Positions 1 through 7,937 are shown, counted from the stretch's first letter. The stretch is 7,937 nt of DNA from Chromatiales bacterium (GCA_024762485.1 JANTHH010000127.1:1-7937); one strand, 5' to 3'. Numbers and translations: made by a program. Notes: generated by a model from the sequence alone, not told the origin.

Positions 1-9
1 GGCCCCGAA

Positions 10-28
10 AAGTGACGCATTGCGTCAC

Positions 29-30
<2 letters not shown>
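10..30 (-). terminator. Stem-loop overlapping the pilR stop, probable terminator
   Basis: A perfect inverted repeat, AAGTGACGC on each side of a 3-base loop. On the minus strand it begins at the pilR TAA (29-31) and ends in ACTTTTC, so a short T run follows the 9-bp stem. The position right after the last gene of the unit fits an intrinsic terminator. The T run is short and the stem is not very GC-rich, and the loop could equally serve a gene outside the window or be a protein site. Confidence 0.5.
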
Positions 31-1422
<1,392 letters not shown>

Positions 1423-1426
<4 letters not shown>

Positions 1427-3051
1427 GGCGATTCCCCCTGCCGCGGCAGGTAGAGGCGGAAGCAGGCACCACCCTGTTCGCGCGGGACATATTCAAGGGT
1501 CATCTGGTTGGCCTCGCTCATCTGCTGGGCAATATACAGCCCCAGGCCGGTGCCCCGGGCCTGGGTGGTGAAGAAGGGCTCGAAGATCTGCTCGGCCTGC
1601 GCGGCACCGATGCCCGGGCCATTGTCCGTGATTTCCAGGTAGGCGGCACGGGTCTCGTCGGCGCCGTGGCTGCTGACCTGCAGGCGCAGATCGTCCTTGT
1701 CGCCGGGGAAGTGGGCGTGGGCGTTCTCCACCAGGATGTCGAGGACCTGCCGCAGCTGGGCCGGGTCGGCCTCGATGTGATCCAGCGCCACGTCCGGCCG
1801 TACATCCAGTTGCCCGGCATCGAGCCGGTAGGCCTGCCGCGCCTCCCTGGCCCAGTCGAGCAGCCAGGTCGGCAGCTCGATCGGCACCGGCATGGCCTGG
1901 CGGCGGGTCAGGTTGAGCACGTTCTCGACGATGAGATTGAGGCGCTGTGCATTGCCGCCGATGATCTCGGCCATGCGCCGGTCGGTGGCGTCGAGTCCGT
2001 CTGACTCCAGCAACAGCTGCGCCGCGTGGCTGATGGCGCCGAGCGGGTTGCGGATCTCGTGGGCGATGCTGGCGGTGAGACGGCCCAGCGAGGCAAGCTT
2101 CATCTGTTGCGCCTGGCTGATCAGCCGGCCGGCATCGTCGAGAAACACCAGCGTGCCCTGGTGTCGCTGCTGGCCGATGGACATCAACCGGACCTGCAGC
2201 TCGGTGCCGCCGCTGTCGGGACGGAAGCGACGGTTGGCGGACTGCTGTGCCGGGGCCCAGCTGGCGATCTCGTCGGCCAGCGCCGTGTCCACCGCCTGCA
2301 GCGGCCTGCCCCGCAGCGGGCCGGGGCGGTGCAGCAGCCGGCGTGCGGCGTCGTTGCTGAGGAGTATGCGCTGGCGGGCGTCGAGCACCAGCACCCCGGT
2401 CTGCATCTGTGCGATCACCAGCTGGTTGAGTTCGGTGAGGTTGGCCAGGTCGATGCCACGCTGGCGCGCCAGCTGCTCGCTCTCGCGGATGCGCCGGGTG
2501 AGGAAGTGGGTGAGCAGGGCGAGGGCGAAGAACACCGCGCCAAGCAGGCCCGCCTGGGTATAGGCGGTGTGCGGGAAATCGCCGTGCAGATGACTGTAGA
2601 GGCTCTCGCTCAGCACCGCGAGCGAGGCCAGGGCGGCGAACAGCAGGGTGGCACGGCCGTTGGCGGTGAGCCCCCCGAGGGCGATGGAGATCGCCAGCAG
2701 GATGCCCAGGCCGGTGGTGATGCCGCCGCTGGCATGCAGCATCAGGATGATGCACAGGATGTCGCTGAAGATGGCGACATGGCTGGTGTTCTCCACGTCC
2801 AGCGGCCCGGTGCGGAACAACAGCAGGGCCAGCACGCTGATGCCCAGGTAGAGCAGCGAGACCACCAGGTAAAGGCCGGGCGCGTGGGAACCCAGCAGGG
2901 CAGGTCCCATGCCGGAGAGCGGCAGCCCGGCCAGCAGCAGCGCGAGCACCACCCGGTAGGAGAGGTAGAGGGTCAGCAGGCCCCGCTGGGTGGCACGTGA
3001 GCGGAGCGGCGCAAGAGGGGCGGTGTCACCGCTGTGGCGCTCATTCCCCAT
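1423..3051 (-). CDS. pilS: Membrane sensor histidine kinase, PilS type
   Basis: A 542-residue inner-membrane histidine kinase. The N-terminal part (about 24-184) has about six hydrophobic helices (near 24-46, 58-80, 93-107, 112-128, 133-148, 166-184). A PAS-like region (about 207-308) follows. The kinase core has the H-box IAHEIRNPLG with phospho-acceptor H331, N-box N443 (in LVENAHAH), G1 box DNGPGIG (476-482), F box FEPFF (490-494) and G2 box GTGLGL (500-505). Six helices plus PAS plus HisKA/HATPase is the PilS architecture; known PilS is about 530 residues, is polar and senses pilin in the membrane. An in-frame ATG exists at 3147, but I chose 3051 because an AGGGA site sits 7 bases upstream, the length then fits the family, and the extra 32 residues would lie wholly inside the upstream gene. 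The gene overlaps the upstream stop by 11 bases and pilR by 4, so translational coupling is likely. The partner assignment is strong. Confidence 0.9.
1434..1439 (-). promoter_or_regulatory. Ribosome binding site of pilR
   Basis: AGGGGG on the minus strand, 7 bases before the pilR ATG and inside the last codons of pilS. It supports this start despite the ATGA overlap and suggests both reinitiation and independent initiation are possible. Confidence 0.65.
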
Positions 3052-3274
3052 CGGCCGGTCCCTGTCTGGCGTGGTCCGCGCTGCAGTAATCGCGGCCGTC
3101 CCGCTGCACCGCCTCGCTGGCGGGGACGTGCAGCCCACAGCGGGCACAGCGCAGCATCTTTTGCTCCCCGGGTGGTGGGCGGTGGTGCTGTGACCGCAGA
3201 CGTCTGCGCCAGTTGTGGAACAGCCAGAACCCGGCGCCGAGCGCCAGCAGCAACAGGAGTGAGCGCAGACCCAT
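3041..3274 (-). CDS. Small membrane-anchored Cys-rich protein, PP0621 family
   Basis: A 77-residue protein. Residues 4-20 form one hydrophobic helix, followed by an Arg/His-rich stretch (NWRRRLRSQHH, 21-31) that should stay in the cytoplasm. The C-terminal half carries C43-x2-C46-G and Y63-C64-x3-H68, a CCCH arrangement that looks like a small zinc ribbon. This matches the PP0621-type family found beside pilS in pseudomonads, as I recall. Its biochemical function is unknown. It is the first gene of the unit; its TGA lies inside the start of pilS, so the two are probably translationally coupled, which hints at a role connected with the PilS/PilR system (inference). The start has no good ribosome site; an AAGGA at 3289-3293 is 14 bases away and overlaps the predicted -10 box, so the leader may be very short. 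Confidence 0.82.
   Translation of the reverse strand: MGLRSLLLLLALGAGFWLFHNWRRRLRSQHHRPPPGEQKMLRCARCGLHVPASEAVQRDGRDYCSADHARQGPADGE
3059..3063 (-). promoter_or_regulatory. Ribosome binding site of pilS (decides the start)
   Basis: AGGGA on the minus strand, 7 bases before the ATG at 3051 and within the end of the PP0621-type gene. It favours this start over the in-frame ATG at 3147. Confidence 0.6.
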
Positions 3275-3290
3275 CGGGAGTTCGTGTATC

Positions 3291-3318
3291 CTTATAACCT
3301 GCTTGAAAGGGGTGTCAG
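3291..3318 (-). promoter_or_regulatory. Predicted sigma-70 promoter for the PP0621-pilS-pilR unit
   Basis: Read on the minus strand, CTGACA (3313-3318; 5 of 6 to TTGACA) is followed after 16 bases by TATAAG (3291-3296; 5 of 6 to TATAAT). Transcription would begin near 3284, leaving a leader of only about 10 bases before the ATG ending at 3274. This is the best promoter-like match I found in the divergent region. It is predicted by eye only. Confidence 0.55.
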
Positions 3319-3397
3319 AATAGCATCATCGTCCGATGCCGCGCCGTCCCCCGCGCGGGGCTCGCTGCAGTCCGGCGCATCCCCATGGATTCTGTCC

Positions 3398-3403
3398 GAA
3401 GGG
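3398..3403 (+). promoter_or_regulatory. Ribosome binding site of nadE (decides the start)
   Basis: GAAGGG lies 8 bases before the ATG at 3412. This favours 3412 (or the next codon, 3415) over the in-frame ATG at 3385, which has no purine-rich site before it. Confidence 0.6.
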
Positions 3404-3411
3404 CACACAGC

Positions 3412-5031
3412 ATGATGACCACCAGCACGCTGAACATCGCCATCGCCCAGCTCGACTTCCTGGTCGGCGCGATCGAGGCCAACGCCTCACGGGTGATCGA
3501 GACCGCCAGTGAGGCCCGGGACCGGCTCGGTGCCCGCCTGGTGGTGTTTCCCGAGCTGACTCTCACCGGCTATCCCCCCGAGGACCTGCTGCTGCGCCCG
3601 GAGCTGGACGAGCGGGTCGAGCAGGCGCTGGCGAGGATCTGCGACGAGGTTCGCGGCATCGACCTGGTGATCGGCTACCCGCGCATCGTCGGTGGCGAGC
3701 GCTTCAACATGGCCGGCCTGATCCGCAACGGCGCCATCGCCGCCGAGTACCGCAAGATGCTGCTGCCCAACTACAGCGTGTTCGACGAGAAACGCTATTT
3801 CGAGCCGGGCGACCAGCCCTGCGTCTTCGACCTCGACGGCGTACCGGTCGGACTCACCATCTGCGAGGACATCTGGGCCAGCGGGCCCGCCGCCCGGGCC
3901 GCCGGCGCGGGTGCACGGGTGCTGCTCAATCTCAATGCCTCGCCCTATCACCGGGGCAAGGCGCCGGAGCGCGAGGAACTGCTGGAGAAACGCGCCGTCG
4001 AGAGCGGCCTGTCGATCATCTATGTCAACCTGGTGGGTGGACAGGACGAGCTGGTGTTCGATGGCAGTTCCTTCGTGGTCGATGCCCGTGGCGGGCTGAC
4101 CCAGCGCGAGCCCGCCTTCGAGGAGGCGCTGTCCCTGGTGAGCATCGACAGGTCGAGCGGTCAGCCGCTGCCCGGCGGCGTGGCCCCGCGATTGGGCATG
4201 GAGGCGGCGGTCTATGCGGCCCTGGTGCTGGGGGTGCGCGACTACGTGGGCAAGAACGGCTTCAAGGGGGTGGTGATCGGCCTCTCCGGCGGCATCGATT
4301 CGGCACTGACGCTGGCCATCGCCGTGGATGCGCTCGGCGCCGGTGCCGTGGAGGTGGTGATGATGCCCTCGCGCTTCACCGCGGAGCTGTCCAACGAGGC
4401 GGCGCTGGAGCAGGCCCATACCCTCGGCGTGGAGCACAGCACCATCCCCATCGAGCCGGCCTTCAATGCCTTTCTCAACATGCTGGCGGAGAAGTTCGCC
4501 GGCATGCCGAACGATGTCACCGAGGAGAATATCCAGGCCCGCTGCCGGGGCATCGTGCTGATGGCGATCAGCAACAAGACCGGCCGCATGCTGCTGACCA
4601 CCGGTAACAAGAGCGAGATGTCGGTGGGTTATGCCACTCTCTACGGCGACATGGCCGGGGGCTTCGCCCCGCTCAAGGACGTGCCGAAGACGCTGGTCTA
4701 CCAGCTGGCCGAGTGGCGCAACCGCGAACAGGCGGTGATACCGCAGGTGGTGATCGACCGGCCGCCCTCTGCCGAGCTGCGTCCCGATCAGAAGGACACG
4801 GACAGCCTGCCCGACTACCCGGTGCTCGACGCCATACTCGAGCGCTACATCGAGCAGGACCAGAGCGAGGCGCAGATCGTCGCCGCCGGTTACGACCCCG
4901 AACTGGTGGCGCGGATCGCCCGCCTGGTGGATCACAGTGAGTACAAGCGCCGTCAGGCGCCGCCGGGCGTCAGGATCACGCGCCGTGCCTTCGGACGTGA
5001 CCGGCGTTACCCCATCACCAACGGATTCTGA
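3412..5031 (+). CDS. nadE: Glutamine-dependent NAD+ synthetase
   Basis: A 539-residue cytoplasmic enzyme that makes NAD+ from deamido-NAD+ (NaAD), ATP and ammonia taken from glutamine; last step of NAD biosynthesis. The N-terminal nitrilase-fold glutaminase domain (about 7-250) has the E-K-C triad: E48 in VVFPELTLTGYPP, K115 in YRKMLLPN and C151 in GLTICEDIW. The C-terminal synthetase domain (about 265-539) has the ATP P-loop LSGGIDS (291-297), GNKSEMSVGYATLYGD (398-413), RPDQKDTDSLPDY (457-469) and KRRQAPPG (512-519). All catalytic residues seen are intact and the length fits the two-domain form of about 540. The start at 3412 gives a family-like N terminus and a good ribosome site. It is divergent from the pilS/pilR unit and 66 bases ahead of glnB, probably in one transcript. 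I found no convincing plus-strand promoter in its leader. Confidence 0.95.
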   Translation: MMTTSTLNIAIAQLDFLVGAIEANASRVIETASEARDRLGARLVVFPELTLTGYPPEDLLLRPELDERVEQALARICDEVRGIDLVIGYPRIVGGERFNMAGLIRNGAIAAEYRKMLLPNYSVFDEKRYFEPGDQPCVFDLDGVPVGLTICEDIWASGPAARAAGAGARVLLNLNASPYHRGKAPEREELLEKRAVESGLSIIYVNLVGGQDELVFDGSSFVVDARGGLTQREPAFEEALSLVSIDRSSGQPLPGGVAPRLGMEAAVYAALVLGVRDYVGKNGFKGVVIGLSGGIDSALTLAIAVDALGAGAVEVVMMPSRFTAELSNEAALEQAHTLGVEHSTIPIEPAFNAFLNMLAEKFAGMPNDVTEENIQARCRGIVLMAISNKTGRMLLTTGNKSEMSVGYATLYGDMAGGFAPLKDVPKTLVYQLAEWRNREQAVIPQVVIDRPPSAELRPDQKDTDSLPDYPVLDAILERYIEQDQSEAQIVAAGYDPELVARIARLVDHSEYKRRQAPPGVRITRRAFGRDRRYPITNGF

Positions 5032-5084
5032 GTACAATCAGCCGCCCGGCTACCGCCCAACCACAAGCAGGCGGCAATGCATTC

Positions 5085-5091
5085 GAGAGGA
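5085..5091 (+). promoter_or_regulatory. Ribosome binding site of glnB (decides the start)
   Basis: GAGAGGA, 6 bases before the ATG at 5098. It rules against the in-frame ATG at 5077, which would add seven residues not seen in PII proteins. Confidence 0.75.
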
Positions 5092-5097
5092 CCGACA

Positions 5098-5436
5098 ATG
5101 AAAAAAATCGAAGCCATCATAAAACCCTTCAAGCTGGATGACGTCCACGACGCACTGGCAGAGATCGGCATCAGCGGCATGACCGCCATCGAGGTCAAGG
5201 GGTACGGACGGCAGCGGGGCCACACCGAGCTGTATCGCGGTGCCGAGTACGTGGTCGACTTCCTGCCCAAGGTGAAGATCGAGGTGGTGGTGAGCGCCGA
5301 GCAGGTGGACAGCTGCATCGAGGCGATCACCGATGCAGCGCGCACCGGCAAGATCGGCGACGGCAAGATCTTCGTCACCACAGTGGACAAGGCAATACGC
5401 ATCCGTACCGGCGAGGAAGACGACGCCGCCCTCTGA
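5098..5436 (+). CDS. glnB: Nitrogen regulatory protein P-II, GlnB type
   Basis: A 112-residue PII signal protein, exactly the length of E. coli GlnB. It forms trimers in the cytoplasm that bind ATP/ADP and 2-oxoglutarate and control target enzymes such as glutamine synthetase adenylylation and NtrB. The N terminus MKKIEAIIKPFKLDDV, the T-loop (about 37-55, with GRQRGHTELYRGAEY) including the uridylylation residue Y51, the B-loop TGKIGDGKIF (83-92) and the C-terminal RIRTGEEDDAAL are all intact. K3 and D54 and the MKKI start point to GlnB rather than GlnK (E. coli GlnK has L3 and N54), and no amtB is beside it. It follows nadE by 66 bases with its own strong ribosome site; TACAAT at 5033-5038 could be a -10 box but has no good -35, and no -24/-12 sigma-54 site is seen. 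Cotranscription with nadE is most likely. Confidence 0.95.
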   Translation: MKKIEAIIKPFKLDDVHDALAEIGISGMTAIEVKGYGRQRGHTELYRGAEYVVDFLPKVKIEVVVSAEQVDSCIEAITDAARTGKIGDGKIFVTTVDKAIRIRTGEEDDAAL

Positions 5437-5557
5437 AGCCGGCGGCGACACCGTCCACTGTGGCCGCTGCAACCGCCCATGATCCCGCCTGGTTTCCCTT
5501 CCCCGAGTGCCGGTGGCATATCCTCCGGCTGCAGGGCCGGCGGCCGGTGATCGCCCC
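5437..5557. other. Intergenic region between glnB and the ABC transporter genes
   Basis: 121 bases with no gene. GTCCACTGTGG at 5453-5463 is a perfect inverted copy of CCACAGTGGAC inside glnB (5378-5388). A CCGGC-6-GCCGG hairpin lies at 5525-5540, just ahead of the next gene. No T-rich terminator and no convincing promoter are visible, so read-through from glnB is possible. Confidence 0.45.
5546..5552 (+). promoter_or_regulatory. Ribosome binding site of the ABC ATPase gene
   Basis: GGTGATC, 5 bases before the ATG at 5558. It matches the distal part of the full anti-Shine-Dalgarno complement (AGGAGGTGATC). This supports 5558 over the in-frame ATG at 5507, which would add 17 Pro/Ala-rich residues ahead of the normal family N terminus. 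Confidence 0.5.
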
Positions 5558-6499
5558 ATGATCGAGGTCGAACATCTCAGCCGTCACTACGGCCAGACCC
5601 GCGCGGTGGAGGATGTCAGCTTCAGTATTCCCCGCGGCGAACTGGTCGGCCTGCTCGGCCACAACGGCGCGGGCAAGAGTACGGTGATGAAGATGCTCAC
5701 CGGCTATCTGCAACCCGATGCCGGTCGGGTACGCCTGGCAGGATGTTACCTGGACAGCCAGCGTCGCCAGTGCCAGCGTCAGCTCGGCTATCTCCCCGAG
5801 AACTGCCCGCTCTACCCGGAGATGACCGTGGTGGAGTATCTCGACTACCAGGCCGCCGTGCATGGGCTGGGCAGCGCAGAGCGTCCCGCCGCGGTTCGCG
5901 AGGTCATCGAGCGGACCTGGCTTGGCGACCGCGCACTGGCGCCCATCGCCAGTCTCTCGCGTGGCTACCGCCAGCGGGTCGGTGTCGCCCAGGCCATCGT
6001 CCATCGCCCGGCCATCGTCATCCTCGACGAGCCCGGCAACGGCCTCGATCCGGGTCAGACCCTGCAGATGCGTCGTCTGCTGCGTGAACTCGCACAGGAT
6101 GCCACGGTGCTGTTGTCGACCCACATCCTGACCGAGGTGGAGGCGGTGTGCGACCGGGTGCTGATGATGCGTGCCGGTCAGCTGGTGCTCGATGCCCGCA
6201 TCGATCGGCTGACCACCCCCAACGGCCTGCGGCTGACCCTGGAGATACCCCCGGCCCGGGCCCTGCCATTGCTGCAGGGGATCGGCGGGGTGCGCGCGGT
6301 GGAGCGTGGCGGGGGCGATGGCGGTCTTTACGACTACCTGGTGCAGATCGAGGCCCCGGCCACCGTCGTTGCACCGCGCCTGGCACGCGAGCTGGCCGCG
6401 GCGGACATCGCCGTCCATGCGCTGTGCCCCCGCCGCGACGATCTCGAAAGCCTGTTCCGCCAGCTCAACAGCGGCCCGGTGCCCCGCCGTGTGTCGTAG
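5558..6499 (+). CDS. ABC transporter ATP-binding protein, GldA/NosF/CcmA type
   Basis: A 313-residue ATPase subunit of an ABC-2 type membrane system. It has Walker A GHNGAGKS (34-41), Q-loop region LGYLPENCPLYP (76-87), ABC signature LSRGYRQRV (133-141), Walker B VILDEP (154-159), D-loop GLDP (162-165) and switch H189. Two traits are notable: the Q-loop position is E (YLPEN), as is common in GldA-type proteins, and the residue after DEP is G (DEPGNGLDP) where T is usual. The last third (about 222-313) is a C-terminal extension typical of this subfamily. Its stop overlaps the next gene by 11 bases, so the two work together. In gliding Bacteroidetes the equivalent GldA pairs with GldF and GldG; here the substrate is unknown. 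The gene symbol is left empty because function outside that group is unproven. Confidence 0.9.
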   Translation: MIEVEHLSRHYGQTRAVEDVSFSIPRGELVGLLGHNGAGKSTVMKMLTGYLQPDAGRVRLAGCYLDSQRRQCQRQLGYLPENCPLYPEMTVVEYLDYQAAVHGLGSAERPAAVREVIERTWLGDRALAPIASLSRGYRQRVGVAQAIVHRPAIVILDEPGNGLDPGQTLQMRRLLRELAQDATVLLSTHILTEVEAVCDRVLMMRAGQLVLDARIDRLTTPNGLRLTLEIPPARALPLLQGIGGVRAVERGGGDGGLYDYLVQIEAPATVVAPRLARELAAADIAVHALCPRRDDLESLFRQLNSGPVPRRVS

Positions 6500-7937
6500 C
6501 CTCTGGCAGATCACCCGGCGTGAGTTCGTCGGCTTCTTCGCCTCGCCGATGGCCTACCTGTTCCTCGGCGTCTTCCTTGCCGTGCTGCTGTTCGCCTTCT
6601 TCTGGGTCGAGGCCTTTTTCTCCCGCAACATCGCCGACCTGCGGCCGCTGTTCGAGTGGATGCCCCTGTTGCTGATCTTCCTGGTGGCGGCGCTGACCAT
6701 GCGCCAGTGGGCCGAGGAGCGCCGCAGCGGGACCCTGGAGCTGTTGCTCACCGCGCCGGTCCCGGCCGCCTGCTGGGTGCTGGGCAAGTTCCTCGCGGCG
6801 CTGGGTCTGGTGGCGCTGGCGTTGCTGCTGACCCTGCCGCTGCCGGTCACCGTTGCGGCCCTGGGTCCGCTCGACTGGGGGCCGGTGGCCGGCGCCTATC
6901 TGGCGAGCCTGCTGCTGGCGGCGGCCTATGTCAGCATCGGACTGTTCATGTCGAGCCGCAGTGACAACCAGCTGGTCAGCCTGATCGGCACCCTGCTGCT
7001 GTGCGGCCTGCTCTACCTGCTGGGGAGCGATACCCTCGACGACCTGTTCGATTACCGCACCGGCGAATGGCTGAGGCAGCTGGGCCTCGGTTCGCGCTTC
7101 GCCGCCATCGCCCGCGGCGTGATCGACCTCGGTGACCTCTATTACTACTTCAGTCTTTGTGCCGCCTTCCTGGTGCTGGGGGCCTACTCGGTCGAGAGCC
7201 TGCGCTGGCAGGGCGTTGCCGCCAGTGCATCGCGGCGGCGCTGGCGCATGGCGACGGCCGCACTGGTGCTGGGGCTGCTCGGCAGCAATGCCCTGGTTCC
7301 CTATCTCGGGCAGTGGCGCATCGATCTCACCGAGGACCGCGTCTATTCCTTGTCCGATGTCACCCGCAGCTATCTGCGCGAGCTCGATGAGCCACTGCTG
7401 ATCCGGGGTTATTTCAGTGCCCGCACCCACCCCCTGCTGGCGCCGCTGGTACCCCGGCTGCGTGATCTGCTGCAGGAATACGCCGCGGCGGGCGGCGGTC
7501 GGGTGCGGGTGGAGTTCATCGATCCCCAGCTGGACCCCCAGGCCGAGCGCGAGGCGGGCGAGAAATACGGCGTCAGGCCGGTGACCTTCCAGGTCAGTGA
7601 CAAGTACCAGGCCTCGGTGGTCAACAGCTATTTCGACATCGTGCTGCAGTACGGCGATCAGTATGAACGGCTGGGCTTTCGCCAGCTGATAGAGGCCAAG
7701 CTGCGGGATTACGATCGCCTCGACGTGCGCCTGCGCAATCCCGAGTACGACATCACCCGGGCGATCAAGCGGGTGATGGCGGCGCGGCGCTCGGCGGCCG
7801 ATCCCTTCGCCGGGCTGGACCGGCCGATCATCTTCCATGGTTTCATCTCCTCCGAGGAGGACCTGCCCGAGCCGATGCGCCGGCTGCGCCGCGAGCTCAC
7901 CCAGCTGCTTACCGAGTACCAGGCCCAGGCAAAGGGG
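6489..7937 (+). CDS. ABC-2 permease fused to GldG-like auxiliary domain (partial, runs off window)
   Basis: An open frame of 483 codons with no stop, cut by the window end. GTG at 6489 is the chosen start because it gives the typical N terminus (SLWQITRREFVGFFASPMAY) and overlaps the ATPase stop by 11 bases; no strong ribosome site is seen, so translation is probably coupled. Residues 1-240 form an ABC-2 permease with about six helices (near 22-44, 54-70, 102-125, 135-156, 161-179, 217-236) and the family segment EERRSGTLELLLTAPV (76-91). After a basic stretch (SRRRWR, 248-253) a seventh helix (254-273) leads into a GldG-like region (PF09822-type, ABC_transp_aux): RIDLTEDRVYSLSDVTRSYL, then VEFIDPQLDP (341-350) and a mixed alpha/beta segment. 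By the positive-inside rule the auxiliary domain should be periplasmic. In Bacteroidetes these parts are two proteins, GldF and GldG. The family's C terminus, probably with a last membrane helix, lies beyond the window. Confidence 0.85.
   Translation, partial: MCRSLWQITRREFVGFFASPMAYLFLGVFLAVLLFAFFWVEAFFSRNIADLRPLFEWMPLLLIFLVAALTMRQWAEERRSGTLELLLTAPVPAACWVLGKFLAALGLVALALLLTLPLPVTVAALGPLDWGPVAGAYLASLLLAAAYVSIGLFMSSRSDNQLVSLIGTLLLCGLLYLLGSDTLDDLFDYRTGEWLRQLGLGSRFAAIARGVIDLGDLYYYFSLCAAFLVLGAYSVESLRWQGVAASASRRRWRMATAALVLGLLGSNALVPYLGQWRIDLTEDRVYSLSDVTRSYLRELDEPLLIRGYFSARTHPLLAPLVPRLRDLLQEYAAAGGGRVRVEFIDPQLDPQAEREAGEKYGVRPVTFQVSDKYQASVVNSYFDIVLQYGDQYERLGFRQLIEAKLRDYDRLDVRLRNPEYDITRAIKRVMAARRSAADPFAGLDRPIIFHGFISSEEDLPEPMRRLRRELTQLLTEYQAQAKG

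Larger units (their letters stand above)
3275..3411. other. Divergent intergenic region
   Basis: 137 bases between the minus-strand PP0621-type gene and nadE. It holds the minus-strand promoter (3291-3318), a CATCG-TC-CGATG inverted repeat (3327-3338), a 12-base GC palindrome CCCCGCGCGGGG (3349-3360) and the nadE ribosome site. TTGAAA at 3303-3308 resembles a plus-strand -35 box but has no well-spaced -10 partner. No operator can be named. Confidence 0.5.

Noticed and set aside
3052..3147. Longer pilS start at 3147
   Set aside because: It would add 32 residues wholly inside the PP0621-type gene, without a ribosome site, making PilS longer than its family.
3385..3411. Longer nadE start at 3385
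   Set aside because: No ribosome site precedes it, while GAAGGG is well placed for 3412; the extra residues are not family-like.
3487..5037. Minus-strand open frame of 516 codons opposite nadE
   Set aside because: Antisense shadow with His/Gly/Gln-rich composition and no domain; nadE on the other strand has intact catalytic motifs.
5032..5097. Sigma-54 (-24/-12) promoter for glnB
   Set aside because: I looked for GG-N10-GC within the gap and found no acceptable match; a lone TACAAT has no -35 partner. The GCCGCC/GGCGGC arms (5041-5046, 5070-5075) are too short and GC-generic to call a regulatory hairpin.
5375..6514. Minus-strand open frame of 379 codons opposite glnB end and the ABC ATPase
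   Set aside because: It runs across two real genes and their gap, with no recognisable domain; explained by codon bias on the opposite strand.
6465..7838. Minus-strand open frame of 457 codons opposite the permease-GldG gene
   Set aside because: Gln/Gly/Glu-rich shadow. The true gene is the plus-strand frame from 6489 that stays open to the window end and is easily missed because it has a GTG start and no stop here.

Overview
The window is high-GC DNA (roughly two thirds G+C by eye), almost fully coding, with proteobacterial gene content. The best guess is a gammaproteobacterium outside the enterics. PilS/PilR, the small PP0621-type protein and a GlnB-type PII next to a glutamine-dependent NAD synthetase all fit this. 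No rRNA or other marker is present, so the lineage is inferred.

Left part (29-3274, minus strand): a compact three-gene unit read right to left. A small membrane-anchored Cys-rich protein (PP0621 family) comes first. It overlaps the start of a PilS-type sensor kinase by 11 bases. The kinase stop overlaps the start of a PilR-type sigma-54 activator (ATGA overlap). A good sigma-70-like promoter lies just upstream (3291-3318). A perfect stem-loop overlapping the pilR stop codon (10-30) probably ends the transcript. In known species PilS/PilR control pilin (pilA) transcription and so type IV pili.

Middle (3412-5436, plus strand, divergent from the first unit): nadE (glutamine-dependent NAD+ synthetase) followed 66 bases later by glnB (PII nitrogen signal protein). 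The pairing suggests that NAD+ synthesis is coupled to the nitrogen/carbon state.

Right part (5558 to the window end, plus strand): an ABC ATPase of the GldA/NosF/CcmA type. Its stop overlaps a long open gene that starts with GTG at 6489 and runs off the window. That gene joins a six-helix ABC-2 permease (GldF-like) to a GldG-like auxiliary domain in one polypeptide. Substrate and role are unknown.

I found no tRNA, rRNA, CRISPR array, insertion sequence, phage gene or clearly foreign segment. There is no gene-free stretch above 300 bases. The largest gaps are 137 bases (3275-3411) and 121 bases (5437-5557). Nothing here is plainly a new system. The points most worth a second look are the permease-GldG fusion, the nadE-glnB pair and the double TGACG-N5-CGTCA palindrome at the left edge.
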